From Symbiodinium microadriaticum (taxonomy: Eukaryota > Sar > Dinophyceae > Suessiales > Symbiodiniaceae): 64,000 nt of DNA. The stretch is taken from positions 1 to 64,000 of the forward strand of contig LSRX01001561.1 of NCBI GenBank assembly GCA_001939145.1, read 5' to 3'. A program made the position numbers and the translations under genes. Positions 1-12,075 of the stretch are shown here, in pieces; the first letter of the stretch is position 1; each line of letters opens with the position of its first letter. The notes beneath the pieces are model-generated. The model had not been told where the DNA came from. It did not search any database and saw only the letters and a list, made by a program, of their open reading frames with translations.

Positions 1-3000
1 TGGTTTCTTAGTTCAATGTCTGCCTACGGTGATGTGTTATTCACAGCTCTTGCTTAGCCGCGCCCGTTTCACACAGGGCGTGTCACCAGTGCCGCGCATG
101 GGACCAGGGGACGGTTCCGCGACTGCAAAGTCAAAAAAAAGTCCCCCCATATTCCTTTCAGCATGAAACGACAAGTGCCAGCCTTTTCCAACATGTGAAG
201 CGGAGCTATGCCAGTTCGACTCGATGTCAGCTTATGAACGCACTGAACCACCTGCATGTTCAGAAGGTTCCGAGACCAGGATTGGCTTCGTAGCTCCGTG
301 CCACGGGAAGAGAACTTCTTTCAGTGACCTTGCCCCGCAGGATGACGGAGAGACAACGTCCTACAAGACAGGGTCGTTGCGCAAAACTACCTTTGCATCT
401 TAGCTGTATTAGCATCTGTTGGCTGGTGGATGCCATGTGTGATCCTGTGCATGATGGTTGCCTAGTAGGCCTCCATTGCTGTGCCGCGTCGTCTGTTTCC
501 AGTTGTAGCTGCGGTGCAGTTTAATGGGACTCAGGGCTTTCATTGTTCCTGCGCACGCTCTGAAGCCAAGGTTTGGAATGACGAGGAAAAGCAGCTGACG
601 TGGAGCACCGCAGGTGCAAACACTCAGGCAAAGGCACGTTGTACCGACCGTCTGTTCACAGAGTTTCGACTGCAGAGCAGGCCCGTTATTTCACGTCGAT
701 TCGCTGCACCGTTTTCGCGGGCGGCAGTTCCGTGGTACAGGGAGAGGCGATGGAGCTTCGCAAGGTCCTCAGAGCGCTTCAGCTGCCTCTGCCAACAATT
801 GCCGGTTGAACCTCCAGCTGCAGCAGATGCATGCTGTAAGAATGTGCGCCTGATCTTTGCAGGATGCCATTTGTGCGTGTCTAGATACTTGAAAGCTGGA
901 ACATATCAATACCCTCGACAGGCGATTCGGGCACACTCCGCATGGCTCCACGAAGGCTTAGGGCGGCGAAGCTTCTTCAGGTGCCCTGAGCTCGTTTGAG
1001 AAATGCCAAGCTTTGCGGGTCGTGGCATGTCGTGGTATGGTAGATTTTTGTTCAATTTGTGTCAGCGTGCCCGGCAATGTATCAAGGCAGACCTAGCTGT
1101 CGATGTTCATCATTGTTCATCTGCTTCGTGTCTACTGTTTAGCACAATATGATCCAGGTTCGGACTGAAAAATCCGTGAGCGCTCTCGGCTTCGACGACT
1201 GAATTCTGCGGCATGCGTGCAAAAGACCCGCGGTGCCGATTCATAGCCAAGTTGTGCTTGCATCGCCTCTGCGCCTTTTCGTCTTCGCTCTTTATGCTCT
1301 CCATGTTTACCTGAAGACGTTCGAAGCTGGGCCTTGGCTGGCTGACCTCCGGGGTGACCTCCGTGCATTCAATCGAGCAGGGTTTCAATGTCACGATGTG
1401 CCCTTAATCTGAGCTTGGGCAGGCAATGATGTCTGGCGACTGGGTTTGTCCCAACTGCCAAGACCTTGTCTTTGCAAGGACAGGGTGGGGCTTTTGACTT
1501 TTGCTTTCCTTTAGAGTAAGACATGGGCAAGAACTGAAGTGAGAACTTCCGATGTCCAGTTCAAGATGTGATCTTGATTAATGCTGTGCAGAACGGGCCA
1601 TTCGTCCTAATGCCATTGATTGTTGTGATACTCTTTAGAAAGTCGAGGACTTGTCTCCATGCACATGCAGTCGCAGCTATGCATGTCATCCACGACATTC
1701 CACTGTGTTCGCTTGTCTACAGACGTGTAGCACCGACGTTCGTGACATTTCTCATTTCCTTGAATCTGCCCTTGAAGCAGGAACAGTCACTGTCGGCGAT
1801 GCAGTACACCCAGGCCGGAGCAGCCATGGGCCTACCTGCGTAGTTGCCGAGAGATGCGGAAGTCTATTTGGGCTCGAGAGCCGAAGGCTCGCTGGTCCCA
1901 CAAGATTGCGCTTGGCTTCGCAACCGAGGGTTAGGCTTTCAACACTCCTCCTCTTGTGCATCGGCCCGAAGTGGCCTGAAGTCCGAACACCGGGTGTGCC
2001 AAATTGAATTGCATGGACTGCCATGGCTTGAATGGGAAAGTGTCCAAGGCTTCAAGCCTGGATATGTTGATGATTTGTAAGGCCTTGGACGAGACCGTCG
2101 CAAAGGGCAGTTGAGCGATTTGATTTTCATGTGCGCCACCACTTTTTGGCACAGCAACACAAAAGTGTCGCCTGGCGAGGCGGATCCAAAATCCGCACTT
2201 AAAGGCCTCAACAGCGTGGAATACTAAAATCCCTTCACTATGTGCCCAGTCTGCATCCGGGACTTGATGATGTGTTTCGTCTTTGCACAAACAAATTGTC
2301 GTGATGACTCCCGCTCGATCTGACGGCATTACAAAACAGCTGAGGAGGAGTCGTGGAGCGGTTGCGGTCGAGTATTCAGTCCGTGGTGTGAGAAGAGGAA
2401 GTTCTGCAGTACGTGCATGTTCGATGTTGTGCCGCAAGCTAGGTCCGTGTTGCGCAGAAAGAGGAAACCATTAGGCGTCATCCTGTATGCAATGTGTGGT
2501 GGAAATGGAAAATGTGAGGGTGTGAAGACAGCGAGAAGGGGTTTGTAGGACTATGTGGGTCCGATGTGGCTGGATTTTGGTGCTGATCAACTTTATTCTA
2601 GCCCTATGCTTGCCCAGGCCTTTCGTCCCACCAGGCGTGGGCTTGCACGGAGCCATGCAAAGACGGACATGATGGATGTTGCGTGATGTTGCATTCGTCG
2701 GCTTTGCACGCCTGTGCTCAAAGTGCAGCTTTTAATGCGGTTGATTTGAATGCAGCTTGGTTGATTTGCTGATGGGCGAACTAGCTGCAAGGGCAACCGC
2801 AAGTTTAGTTCCTTCGGCTCTGCTCGCGTTGACAAGCCTGTCTGAGTTGGTTTTCTTCCAGCGGGACCTAAATTCAACACATTTGTTTCGTAGGCCTTTT
2901 GTCGCAGGCTTCCCTGGCTATCCTGGCTACCCCGGTGTGCCTCTTGGGACGGTATCAGGGAACTGCTGCAATCCGGGTGCTGCGCCGCTGCGAGGTTACT

Positions 3001-3297
3001 CCGGATATTTCCCGTGGTGGGGTCCGGCCACTCAGAGTAAACACTCCACGGAGGCAATGGCTGACAGGCAGTTGTCCAAGTTATCCAATAGTGGGTTTCA
3101 AATCCGTAGGCGGCAGTGATAAGTTAAGTGGTTCAAGGCCATTTACACGGATCAGGTGTGGGCGCGATCTAATTGGTGGATCCATTCTGCGTCACTGTTC
3201 TTGCAAGGTTATCCGCCACCGCCAATGAAGAGGGCCAGCTTACACTCATGCCGTTCCTGCCCAGCCGTCGCATCAAGCTGTGTTTGACCACTCGAAG
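1..3297. other. No firm gene; low coding signal
   Basis: Open frames here are mostly short and mutually overlapping, and none shows a recognisable family. The best candidate coding stretch is on the plus strand between about 480 and 1000, where two overlapping frames both look moderately protein-like (one contains FAGGSSVVQGEAMELRKVLR near 710-780). A Gly/Pro/Tyr-rich stretch lies near 2905-2960. I see no RNA gene and no mobile-element signature. Exons could be missed because exons elsewhere in the window are as short as about 30 bp. Confidence 0.4.
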
Positions 3298-4745
3298 GAC
3301 AGCAGCAGTTCCGACAGCGACTCTTCCGCCCGGGTCCAAGCTTGCAAGCCTTTCTTGGATTCCAGACCGACAGCCTGCGCAGGATGATTCGACATCCGAC
3401 TCGAGCGAGGAGGTTCTGATAAGTTGTTATACTCGCAAGCACCATGTTTCAAAATCATGCAGGATGCAAGGAAAGCAGCAGCATCGAAAGCGCGGCTGAA
3501 GGCGCGAGAGAAGGTCGCTGCCGGCAGAGGGGGGACCTCTCCGCGCTTAGCTTCGCTCTGCTCGCGGCCTCTTCCAAGGTCGAGGAGGAGCGAGCAGAGC
3601 GAAGAGCCAAGGAGGGGCTCTCGAGCGTTGGACATGTGCCCTGATCTTGTCTGACACGAAACAGGAGCCTTAGTCAAGTAGGTGAGCTGTGAGGTGACCA
3701 TATTATGAAGCGCAACAATGTGAGATCTCAGCCTTGAGCAGTGCTCCTCACGGATGTCGTGCTGTCTCGTTCTTCCTGCGTGCTAGCAGGTGTGTGCCAT
3801 CTGTGAGTCTGCCTTTTTGTGTTGCATGGCTTCGCAGTGTTTCATGCATCTAGGGGTGACTATTCCCTTCCATACAGGACTGGCCATTGTTCGTGAGAGG
3901 ATAAACCAGGAGCATCAAGACCACCAAGGGGAAAGCTCTTGACATACTGTAGGGGGCCTTGTGCGTGTTTTCGAAGGCATCTTTGTCAGGGAACGGTGAT
4001 CACAACGCATGGAGTTCAGCATCAACACCTCCCAACTGCAGCTTTGAAGATGCTTGTTCGCAGCATTGCACTATTCACAAGTTGTGCGGCATTGAGTTTG
4101 TTTGGAGCCAGAAGCTGACCTCTTTGCATGCACGGTGTTATGCAGAAGAGGTTCTAGCAACGAAGCATGCAAACGTCACGAATGTCTTGCAAGGTTTTCA
4201 GGACATATTGCATGGCACGCCGCATTCGGGGATCCAAGTTTGGAAACTTCTCCAAACCATATACAGTAACGATTAAGTCTGGTTGGTGGCAGGCCAGTAC
4301 GTACATGTTCGAAAAAAGGCCTTGATTCCTTCATGCATTCAGAGCCTCAGAGCATGCTGCAGAACAGGAGAGAAAAGGCAAGCAGAAGGCCCAGGCCTGT
4401 TTTGGGCGAAAGAGATGTGCGATGTGCGGTCCATTCTTTCCAGGCCTCCAGCGAGCGAGACAGCGAAGCCAAGATCAAGCCCAAGAAGAAAGCCAAGGAG
4501 GCATCTCTGCAAATCGCTGGGCATTGATGAGGTTTAGGGGTGTCAGTAAGGACAGCGACAAGGATGACGACGGTGAGGCCAGTACGGAAGGAGAATCAGC
4601 AAAACCAAAAAAGAGCAGAAAGGACAAAAAGCAGAAGAAGGAGAAGGAGAAGGAGAAAGAGAAGGAGAAGGAGAAGAAAGAAAAGAAGGAGAAGGCTCCT
4701 TGGGACTCCGTCTTCTACTCTGCACTGCCATTGATTGTTGTGTAG
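3298..4745 (+). CDS. Micro-exon gene for a Ser/Asp- and Lys/Glu-rich low-complexity protein
   Basis: I reconstruct phase-0 exons that all start with G after AG: 3298-3333 (DSSSSDSDSSAR), 3383-3412 (DDSTSDSSEE), 3463-3513 (DARKAAASKARLKAREK), about 3579-3611 (VEEERAERRAK), 4444-4500 (ASSERDSEAKIKPKKKAKE) and 4551-4745. The last is an Asp-rich then strongly Lys/Glu-rich tail ending at a TAG. Introns are 49-65 bp where exons are adjacent, with GT or GC donors (3413 GT, 4501 GC). Alternating acidic-Ser and Lys-rich blocks resemble the nucleolar Nopp140/SRP40 type or other charged disordered nuclear proteins; this is a compositional likeness only. The 5' end and the exons between 3612 and 4443 are unresolved. 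The reading depends on inferred splicing, but every junction keeps frame and follows the AG|G pattern seen in the ubiquitin gene of this window. Confidence 0.45.
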
Positions 4746-4816
4746 TGCATTCATACATGTAGGAACAAATGTATGAGGTCGGCCGAAGCAACCCGGCTCG
4801 ACCGCATATTTTTTCG
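4733..4816 (+). repeat. Dispersed ~80 bp repeat, copy 1
   Basis: This stretch aligns with 18166-18246 (roughly 80% identical by eye). Shared blocks include TTGTTGTGTAGTGCA, GTAGGAACAAA and CCCGGCTCGACCGCA. This copy begins at the stop codon of the micro-exon gene and runs to 35 bp before the first ATG of the RT relic, so it may be the 5' end of that element. It contains a small inverted repeat, CATACAT/ATGTATG. Confidence 0.7.
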
Positions 4817-4850
4817 AGTTCCCCTCAGCCTTTCGCCTCTCGTCGCATCA

Positions 4851-5930
4851 TGGCTTCGTCCGGTTCGTCTGCGCCCAACGTCATTGAGGCTGCGTTCGCC
4901 GCTGACTTTGCGGTTGCAGCGGGCGTGGATATGGTGGCGCCGACTACGCCGACGTCGGTGCCTATATACCCCTTCGCCGGATGAGCCGCCCGCGACGGGC
5001 GTGGAGGGGAACGCAACGCCGTGCAGCCCACGTCGGGCGGCATGGTCGAAGGCGAGCGGGGGCGCCTACATCGCCTCCTTCGGGCGTTGGCCCCTTTGGA
5101 TCCATTCGCCTATCGCGATGCCACGGTCCAAACTGACGGCGAGATCTTCATTCGCACCTTCATTGCTGCTGTGCTCATACGGCACTGAGGACGCGCTCTT
5201 CTCCGACGAGGCCCACTGCGCAGTCACTGACTTTTTCGCCTTGCTTGGCCTCCAGACCAAGCCTTCCAAGGCGCACGCGCCCGCCAAAGAGCACGTGGTC
5301 CAGGGCGTCGACCTCTCCTTGGAACCCGAAAACTGCGGCCACTGCGAAGCGCCAGGCCCGCATCTTGGCTCAAATCGACGAGGCCTTGCAGTACGACCGG
5401 CTTTCGCCTGACGCGTTTTCGTGCCTGGCGAGGCGCCTGACATTATATCCCAGGCTACCTTCGGGTGCAATGGCCGAGCGGCCATCTAGATGGTCTACTG
5501 CAGAGCGACGGACACGGCGCCGGCTGACCCCGGCGAGCCAGTCTTGCGGGGGTCCCGGTCGCAGAATGGCTGGGACTTCGTCGTGTTCTTCTGCGACTTC
5601 GGCGTCATCAAACCAGCGCACTTGGCCCCCTTCGCCACTTGAAAGGAGTTCATTTAAGTCCTGGAGATCGTCGCCCAGGTCTTGCCTCTCGTCGGCGCCT
5701 GCCCCCCACATTGGATTGCCTTCATCGACAACGTCCCGGGGCAGTTCGCCCTCATGAAGGGTTATGGCAAGGATCCCTCTGTCAACGGGATTGGCAGCTG
5801 ATCGCCAATGGTTGCCCGAGTTCTACCGGGTTCCTTCGGCGGCGAACGTCTCGGACGCCGTGTCTAAGCCCCCGGCTCAAGCGTGAATTTTTGCTCGTCG
5901 TTGTAGGGGGTCAACAGCACCCCGGGTAGT
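4851..5930 (+). pseudogene. Broken reverse transcriptase/RNase H element relic
   Basis: Reading across several frames gives a coherent chain. An N-terminus starts at the ATG at 4851 (MASSGSSAPNVIEAAF) and continues as RLHRLLRALAPLDPFAYRD near 5065-5120. It is followed by an RT C-terminal segment with LFSDEAHCAVTDFFALLGLQ and TKPSKA near 5200-5270, then a thumb-like segment ILAQIDEALQYDRLSPDAF near 5365-5415. RNase H-like motifs WIAFIDNVPGQFALMKGYGK (about 5713-5772) and VPSAANVSDAVSK (about 5830-5868) follow. These match, from memory, a common family of dinoflagellate RT/RNase H proteins. At least three frameshifts and in-frame stops are present, and the RT palm appears to be missing between the N-terminal part and the thumb. 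It is therefore an internally deleted dead copy. Confidence 0.6.
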
Positions 5931-5949
5931 TTAGGAAAGCGCGCGCCGC

Positions 5950-7366
5950 ATGGTCCTTGGAACTTTGTGGAAGATTTTGCTTGGCTTTTCCTTTTTCGCT
6001 GCCTTGAGTCCATTGCGATGCCCTCAATTCACAACAAGATGCAGCAAACTGGGAGCACAGAAGCTGACTGCAAGGCAAAAGGGGAGCCGACGATTTCACA
6101 ACGCCCAAACAACTTTCCAGGGGGACTGTGGATCAATGGAGTCAGAGTGGATGTGGAGGGCAGAATCGCCCGTGGCTTTGCAGAGGACCGCGCTAGGGCC
6201 GATCAACCGAGCAAGCCTAAACAAACAGTCGTTGACTTGCTTGCCATGGATTGATATGTGTGCCGAAGCCACCGGAGGCAGGACTGCTCAATGGCTACGG
6301 CTAGGGCTAGTGGATTCCACTCCCAGCATGAACACGACCTTTAAGCTGCAGCATACCAAAGCCAGTAGCGCGCAGCCAGCCAGATCCGGTGAGCCTCTGG
6401 GCGAGTGGACTCCACACCAGGCGGGCTGTGCAGGGCGAGTGGCCTCCGCTCCCGTCAGGAGCACAGATTGCTCGCTGCATATCTTTGCTCAGCCCTGGTT
6501 GCATTCAGGAGACCTGTCAGGGCTGCTGCCCTCAACTGCCACGGCCTGTACAGGGACCTCCATAACACCTACAGAATGGAACATAAGCCTTGCTGAGGTC
6601 ACGGATTGCCAGCACAGCGACCCGGTGCCCCCTGAGATGCAGCTCAACTTTCAGCGTGGTGCATCCAACCTTCCGGCAGGCTCAAGGGCGAGTGGCCTCC
6701 ACTCCTGGTCCGCCACTGAACCCACCACAGCTGTTAAGGATCAGCTGCAGCTACTCAACTGCCAGGTCAGTGTATATCCCGGGGATCGTGGACTCCACCC
6801 CTCGAAGGTGCATCAGTCAACCGAGGCTAGGTCCAGGCATAAAACCATCCCGAACAGGAGCCGCTACTTGCGGGGATGAGTCCTGGGTTGTGACCTTTAG
6901 CAGTCAGTTTTACCAGACAGATCCAACGCATGTCTTGCCAGCTCAGGCCTACCAGTCAAGCGAACGACGCACAGGGAGTCAGCCAGTGGGCCAGCATCTC
7001 AGCAGTTGTGTGATGTACACACTAGAATCCGCCACACATCTGCATTCCAGAGCTCTGGTTTATTACACCCTCCTTCCCTTGGGTATGCACAGGGGGTGGA
7101 TCAAGCCGGCTGCGTCCCACGGTTGTTCGGTAGACAGCTCCCGCACATCTGCAAACATGGATCGCAGACCACAGCCAGGCACGCCGATCAGCCTGCCCAT
7201 CGCGACGGAGCGGACAGCATTAGATGAAAGGGGGTTGGCGGTCTCCGCGCCCCCAGGGCCAACGGAGCCACAGATGCAGTGCGAAGGGCCGAGACCTCCA
7301 GGCACTCCCATCAGGTTGCCAGTCCAACGAGGCCTGCTGACCTCGCCAGCATCAGGGGCAACCACT
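5950..7366 (+). other. 5' region of the composite element, coding state unclear
   Basis: A 309-codon frame (5950-6879) and a 273-codon frame (6590-7411) overlap without convincing protein character, so I treat this as leader or badly decayed sequence. It contains six of the palindromic motifs (6310, 6405, 6439, 6692, 6788, 7238). Three of these fall in different phases of the same 309-codon frame. The motif is therefore kept as nucleotide sequence and not as peptide. Confidence 0.4.
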
Positions 7367-7367
7367 G

Positions 7368-8371
7368 ATGCTATGCAACAGAGTCTTCCAGCTTTCGCTG
7401 GAGGAGAATGATGCTGCCCCGATGAGTGTCCTGTGGTCACCAGACAGCCGTGGATACAGTGAGATTGAAGGAGCGTCCAGCATAGATTCGGACATCACCC
7501 TGGGCAAATCCAGCTCAGATGCCGAGGATCCCCCGCCATCAGAGGTAACACCACAGGCAGCCTCGACAAGCAGGGACATCAAGGCTGAGGACAAGCGGTC
7601 TCCGCGCCCAACGAGCAGCAGCGTGGCGAAGGACACGCAAGCTGAAGGACAGCGGCCTCCGTGCCCGAAAAGCCGGCGGGTGGCAAAAATGTTGGTCAAG
7701 GCCGGACTATGCTGTCCTTGCTGCTTCAGACTGCAGCATGAGTGCGAAAGACGAAAATGGTCAGATGTCTCGCAGCAGCCACGGCCAGGTCACTTAATGT
7801 TCCTCAGCCACTGCCATCCCCAGCAACTGTCGATCCCTTGCACACCGAGGTTCTGTCCAGCTTAGACCACGGCGGCTTGACCCTGAGAGGCTGCATAGTT
7901 GTGCTGTGTTGCATCCTAGTCACCCATCTGAATCGCATGCACACCTCCTGCACTGCCTTAACTGCATTAGCCACTTGGTCACGATGCTGGATCAGAGCCC
8001 TCCCCTAGGTGCCAACGGCTCCCTTTCAAGCCTTGGGGTACTGTTGCAGCAATGCCGGCACGGAGCACAACGGAGGACCGGCAGGGGGCCAGCCGCTCGG
8101 ATGATAGGCCACTCATCTCACTGGTGGTGTCGCAGACGACGACAAGATCCCACACGTGCGAGGGCGTAGAGGAACCCAAGGCAAAGGGGCCAAGAAGCCC
8201 AAGCCAGACGGTGCAGAGAGCAGGGCCACAGCCACATCTACTGAGGGTCCGTCTAATGGGTCTGTGGCCTCCACACGCAGGGAGCAGAATCCTCTCAGGA
8301 GTGCGGCAGTGCCTGAAGCGTTTGCCAGGCTGGTCGTGGCACGTCTCCAGGGACGCCCGGATCCTTTCTAG
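7368..8371 (+). pseudogene. Disordered N-terminal region of the element polyprotein
   Basis: The frame 7368-7865 encodes an acidic, Ser/Pro-rich segment (for example SPDSRGYSEIEGASSIDSD and KSSSDAEDPPPSEVTPQAAS) followed by a basic patch. A second frame, 8156-8371, encodes a basic Lys/Arg-rich start (RGRRGTQGKGAKKPKP) and then a Ser/Thr-rich stretch. The two are out of phase, with stops between them, as expected of one decayed low-complexity region. There are no recognisable domains. In LINEs such a region often has an RNA-binding, ORF1-like role, but nothing here proves that. Confidence 0.4.
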
Positions 8372-8615
8372 CAGGAGTGCGGTCTCCGCCCTGCGAAGTT
8401 TTGAAGCTGTGACTGCGCTGCAGCAGAAAAGCCACAATAGGATGCATGCTGTTAGCAGGTTAACCAGCCATGACCTGCCGGGGGCGATACAGAGTGGATT
8501 GAGGTAGTTGAGCCGACGATGGACGTGGAGCAGGAGGACTCGAACCAGGGCAGTGCAACGAGTGCAGGGCTCCGGTCAGCGGCCTCCGCGCCGGAGTCCT
8601 TCACTCTGGCTCCGC

Positions 8616-9238
8616 GCCGTGAGAAATTGATCTCACATGCCCTTTCCAGGGTACTTCGACACGAAGCCCATCGCCACGATCTACCAATGAACACGCAGGT
8701 TACGTGCCCTTGTTGGACCTGATAACTGCTCAGCCCCTTTGGCAGCATCAAGTGGCACCCGAAGAAGTGAAGCAAGCGATCCGGACCAACAAAAAGGCCG
8801 GTATCAGCTTCTCAGCGAGGCTGGAACAGACAAGGTCAGGGCAGTGCAAGGCCACAGCAGGAGCCTGGTGAGACATTACAACCTTTCTGACAATGAGATG
8901 TTACAGGAAATCTCTGTGAGGAACGCCCCCGAGACGGCCGTGCATGGAACAGTGCTCGCCAACTATGCCAGCATCAGAGCCAATGGTCTGCATCGTGGGC
9001 TGCGACAGCATATCCACTTTGTGGATGGCGAAGCGGTCACCGCGGCCTCGGGTCGAGCCGGTGAACGGTCAGGACTCCGGAACGGGTCCGAGCTGATGAT
9101 CTGGGTAGATCTGCGATGGTGTTTGCGAGACGGGATCTCCTTTTACAAGTCGCACAACCGGGTCTTACTCACACCTGGACAAGACGGCTGGCTGCTGCCG
9201 AAGTATATTTTTCAGGTACAGATCGTGGGAACCGATCG
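8616..9238 (+). pseudogene. Tpt1/KptA-like RNA 2'-phosphotransferase domain in the retroelement
   Basis: Tpt1 enzymes remove the internal 2'-phosphate left at an RNA splice junction by transferring it to NAD+. The family motifs appear in order: ISHALSRVLRHEA (about 8629-8667, frame 2) with the Arg-His pair; AGYVPLLDLI (about 8695-8724, frame 1); KGRYQLL then KVRAVQGHS (from 8793, frame 0); a VHGT motif; ANGLHRGLRQHIHFV; SGLRNGSELMIWVDLRW; ISFYKSHNRVLLTPG; and GWLLPKYIFQV. The active-site Arg-His, the Arg of RAVQGHS and the Arg of SGLR are all kept. The length, about 205 residues, fits the family. Two frameshifts split the first third, so the copy is broken even though its C-terminal two thirds is intact. 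Palindromes at 8579 and 9317 sit just outside the domain on either side. Assignment rests on motif recognition by eye. Confidence 0.72.
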
Positions 9239-9559
9239 GGCCATCCAGACACCAGATGAAACGCAGCTCCCCACGGTTGACATGGTCAAAGAGGCCCTCC
9301 AAAAGGCCAGAGGCAAGCGGACTCCGCGCCAGTCCCGAGAAAAAAGGCCGGCGAAATGGTACCAGCTGCACACTTGCCCTCCCAACCCCGCCCAAACCCG
9401 TAAGCATGCGAGTTGGATACCGTTTCCCAACTGCCTTAATCCTTGTTGTACTCCACCCGGGTTCACCTCTTACTTGCCCGCCCTGCACACGAAGTTCCCA
9501 CACGCCCAGGTCTTTGGATGCATCGCGACACGTCTCGAGGTGGGATCTGACGGTGTGCA

Positions 9560-10634
9560 TTGGTCGCTGTCAAGAGCTGGTGCGGTGATGCCTTGCTTAA
9601 TCAGCTCCACTTGCATCGCTGCCTTGCGAGGGCCCCCCAGGTACAGCAGGGTCGCGTCAATACATTCCAGCTCATACCATCACCTTCTCCGGTTGCCTTA
9701 TATGCTAGGGCCCCTATTGAGCAAATAGTCGCCCAGCTGCAACCATCGGACTCCTCGCCCTGCGGATATCACAGCACTCGATCTACTCAGCCAAGTAAAG
9801 ATACTGGAAGCCACCACAGCCCACAGCTAGACTCACACATGCCCAGCCCGAGCTCGCAACTCCGGTCGTCCCGCCGTCTACCCTCTAGACTGAGGGAGAG
9901 CGGCGAGCAAGCCACGGGACAACTGCAGGGGCTCAGAAATGATGCGGTAGCCAAGGCGAAAGCCAGAGCACAGCAGCACCAGGAGCCCACGCAGCCGGAA
10001 GATCGGGATGAGCGAGGGGACACAGCTCAGTCGTGGTGGTATGCAAATCAATGGCCAATGGACGGAGGGGGGGAACTGGAGGACGTGGACTCCACACTCC
10101 AGCAACTGGCATTGGGAAAGCACCCAGGATGAGGAGAGCTCTGCTGCGTCCACATCAGCCGCCCCTCAGGCGGCGATGGATCGAAACACCGCCCAGAGTA
10201 TGTCTGATCTTCTGGGCGGGCATGCCGACCAAGCTGGAGGCCACGTACGGATGGCTCTGCAGTTGCTGGCCTCGCTGCCACCGGGAGAAGCCAACACTAT
10301 CCTGAACTTCTTGTCTGCCCTACCGCATCCATCGCAACTGCCTCGGACTGGCGTCACCAAGGAGCAAAGCACGCAGACGGATGCTGCCATATGTTTCAGC
10401 ATTCAAACGCAGACGGAGCCAACTGCTGATCCTGCGGAGCCACGGGGGCTGCGCCTCCAACGGCTAACTGCGAGCACAACGGAGGAGCCCACTCTGGATG
10501 AAGGCGACCCCGACGATCCTTGGCAATCGGATGCACACCCGCTATCCACGACGGCGTCGACTCTAGGCGAGTTGAGGTTCGCACCCACACCCGGGATGCA
10601 GGCAATGCCCAGCCGGGGGGTCCGCGGGGGTTGA
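9560..10634 (+). pseudogene. Ser/Thr/Gln-rich linker region of the element polyprotein
   Basis: Two overlapping frames, 9560-10132 and 10008-10634, together give a low-complexity chain. It includes a charged stretch AKARAQQHQEPTQPEDRDER near 9954-10013 and an acidic Thr/Ser stretch (TEEPTLDEGDPDDPWQSD) near 10478-10531. A short helical-looking segment, MALQLLASLPPGEANTILNF, lies near 10252-10311. No family was recognised. One palindrome lies at 10085. Confidence 0.4.
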
Positions 10635-10698
10635 AGAGGCAGCTGCCGGCTCCGCGGCCCGGCGCTCCAGGACGCTAGAGCCGAGGCACTGCACTGAT

Positions 10699-11364
10699 AT
10701 GCTTCGGGCATCGGCGAGCACCCGCTCGCTCAGGCATTTTGGCGACGCTCAGACAGCCTGGGAACTGCTGAGGACACCCGAAACGACCCATGACCTGATG
10801 CAGTTCCTTGATCAAGGGTCCTTCCGCCAGTACCATAACAAGTATCATCAGGCCCGGGAGGGCCGCGCACTACGCGAGGATGGAGTACCATTCGATGCTC
10901 CACTTCGTACCCCAAGTGGCGGAAACTGGCTGTGGTCGCTCAGTGCGTCGTTGGTGGTTGGCCCCCAGCGCCTAGGGGCCCGTCAGCAGGAGGGGTCCCT
11001 AGGGGACGCCATGGAATGCTACTTGTTCACGGTGTATCAGGGCCAGACACCATCCGCGCTGACTCTGGTGGACGACTGGGCCACGTTAGCCACGCATCTT
11101 CATGCCCTCCTCCATGATGTTCCAGCAACGATATACTATCGCCTGACCTGGAAGCAATCCTGGATGACATTGGCCGAAAAACTGGACGGCTGGCTCTGCT
11201 TCGCAGACCCGTTGCCCTTGGAGGATGGAGAGGTAGACCATCCCCTGCCAATGCAGGGCTCTCGACTTCGTACTACCTACCCAAGCTTGGGTCCAGGATT
11301 GCGGATGAGGGACGCTCTCAATGGATTGTGGACTCCACTCCATTTGAGGAGCTGGGCACAATGA
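10699..11364 (+). CDS. Unknown globular domain of the element polyprotein
   Basis: A 221-codon uninterrupted frame with ordinary globular composition. It begins near LRHFGDAQTAWELLRTPETT, continues through NWLWSLSASLVVGPQRLGAR and ends with a hydrophobic/aromatic segment (YYRLTWKQSWMTLAEKLDGW). I do not recognise the family. It lies between the disordered linker and the EEP domain, and a palindrome follows at 11328. That it has no stops while neighbouring regions do suggests it was under constraint until recently. Confidence 0.45.
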   Translation: MLRASASTRSLRHFGDAQTAWELLRTPETTHDLMQFLDQGSFRQYHNKYHQAREGRALREDGVPFDAPLRTPSGGNWLWSLSASLVVGPQRLGARQQEGSLGDAMECYLFTVYQGQTPSALTLVDDWATLATHLHALLHDVPATIYYRLTWKQSWMTLAEKLDGWLCFADPLPLEDGEVDHPLPMQGSRLRTTYPSLGPGLRMRDALNGLWTPLHLRSWAQ

Positions 11365-12075
11365 TGTCCACCCGAGACCCCATAGTGCCAGAGGCTGCAA
11401 AAAGAAGTCGATTGAGTAGCCACATTAGCACTCTGTACCCAACATTCCGCACACATACGCCTGCACATGCACCACAGTGCGAATGCATAGGCAAACGCAG
11501 ACGACGGTGGCGCATCCGCCAAAGCCGTCCTCGGCACAGGCCCTATAGAAGGCCATCGGCGCAGGAGATTGCAGCAGACGCTCAGCAGAAAGCTGTATCG
11601 AAGCTCAGGAGCCTATCAGCGATGCCTTCAGTCTGCAAGATCCTTACTAGAATTCTCCATCCATGCAACCGCTCCTAAGCTTGAACCCAAGGTTACGACG
11701 ACGAGCAATGCACGCAATCAGTGCGGCTGGTCCCAAGTCCGGGCTCCGTCTACTGCTATTTTTCATGAAAAGCATCACCCTGACAGGGGGGTGAGGGTTC
11801 CTGTCCCGGCAGGGACGGGGGGACCCAAACCAACAGGACACGTAGGCCCACACGTGGTGGGGAAGCATGCACCAGGCGGCACCACAGCGCCAGTGAACGG
11901 AGCCGTACGTGTTATGGAGGCTACAGGCTTTAAGAGAAGCTTCAGAAGAGCACAGAGACGATGCGCACAACATCAGCAAAACCACACTCTCTATAAAGGC
12001 AAGCAAACGCCAGGCAGTCAGTTGGGTCTCCACACTGCCATGTCAGATCACAACCCCACCGGACACAAGCGTCGA
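11365..12075 (+). other. Linker between unknown domain and endonuclease
   Basis: Overlapping frames (11328-11678 and 11569 onward) carry basic sequence, for example GKRRRRWRIRQSRPRHRP near 11490-11545. The frame from 11569 runs in phase into the EEP domain, so this is probably its basic N-terminal extension. There is no recognisable domain. Confidence 0.4.

Noticed and set aside
2593..3057. 154-codon minus-strand frame
   Set aside because: It has low protein character, no family signature, and overlaps an equally good plus-strand frame.
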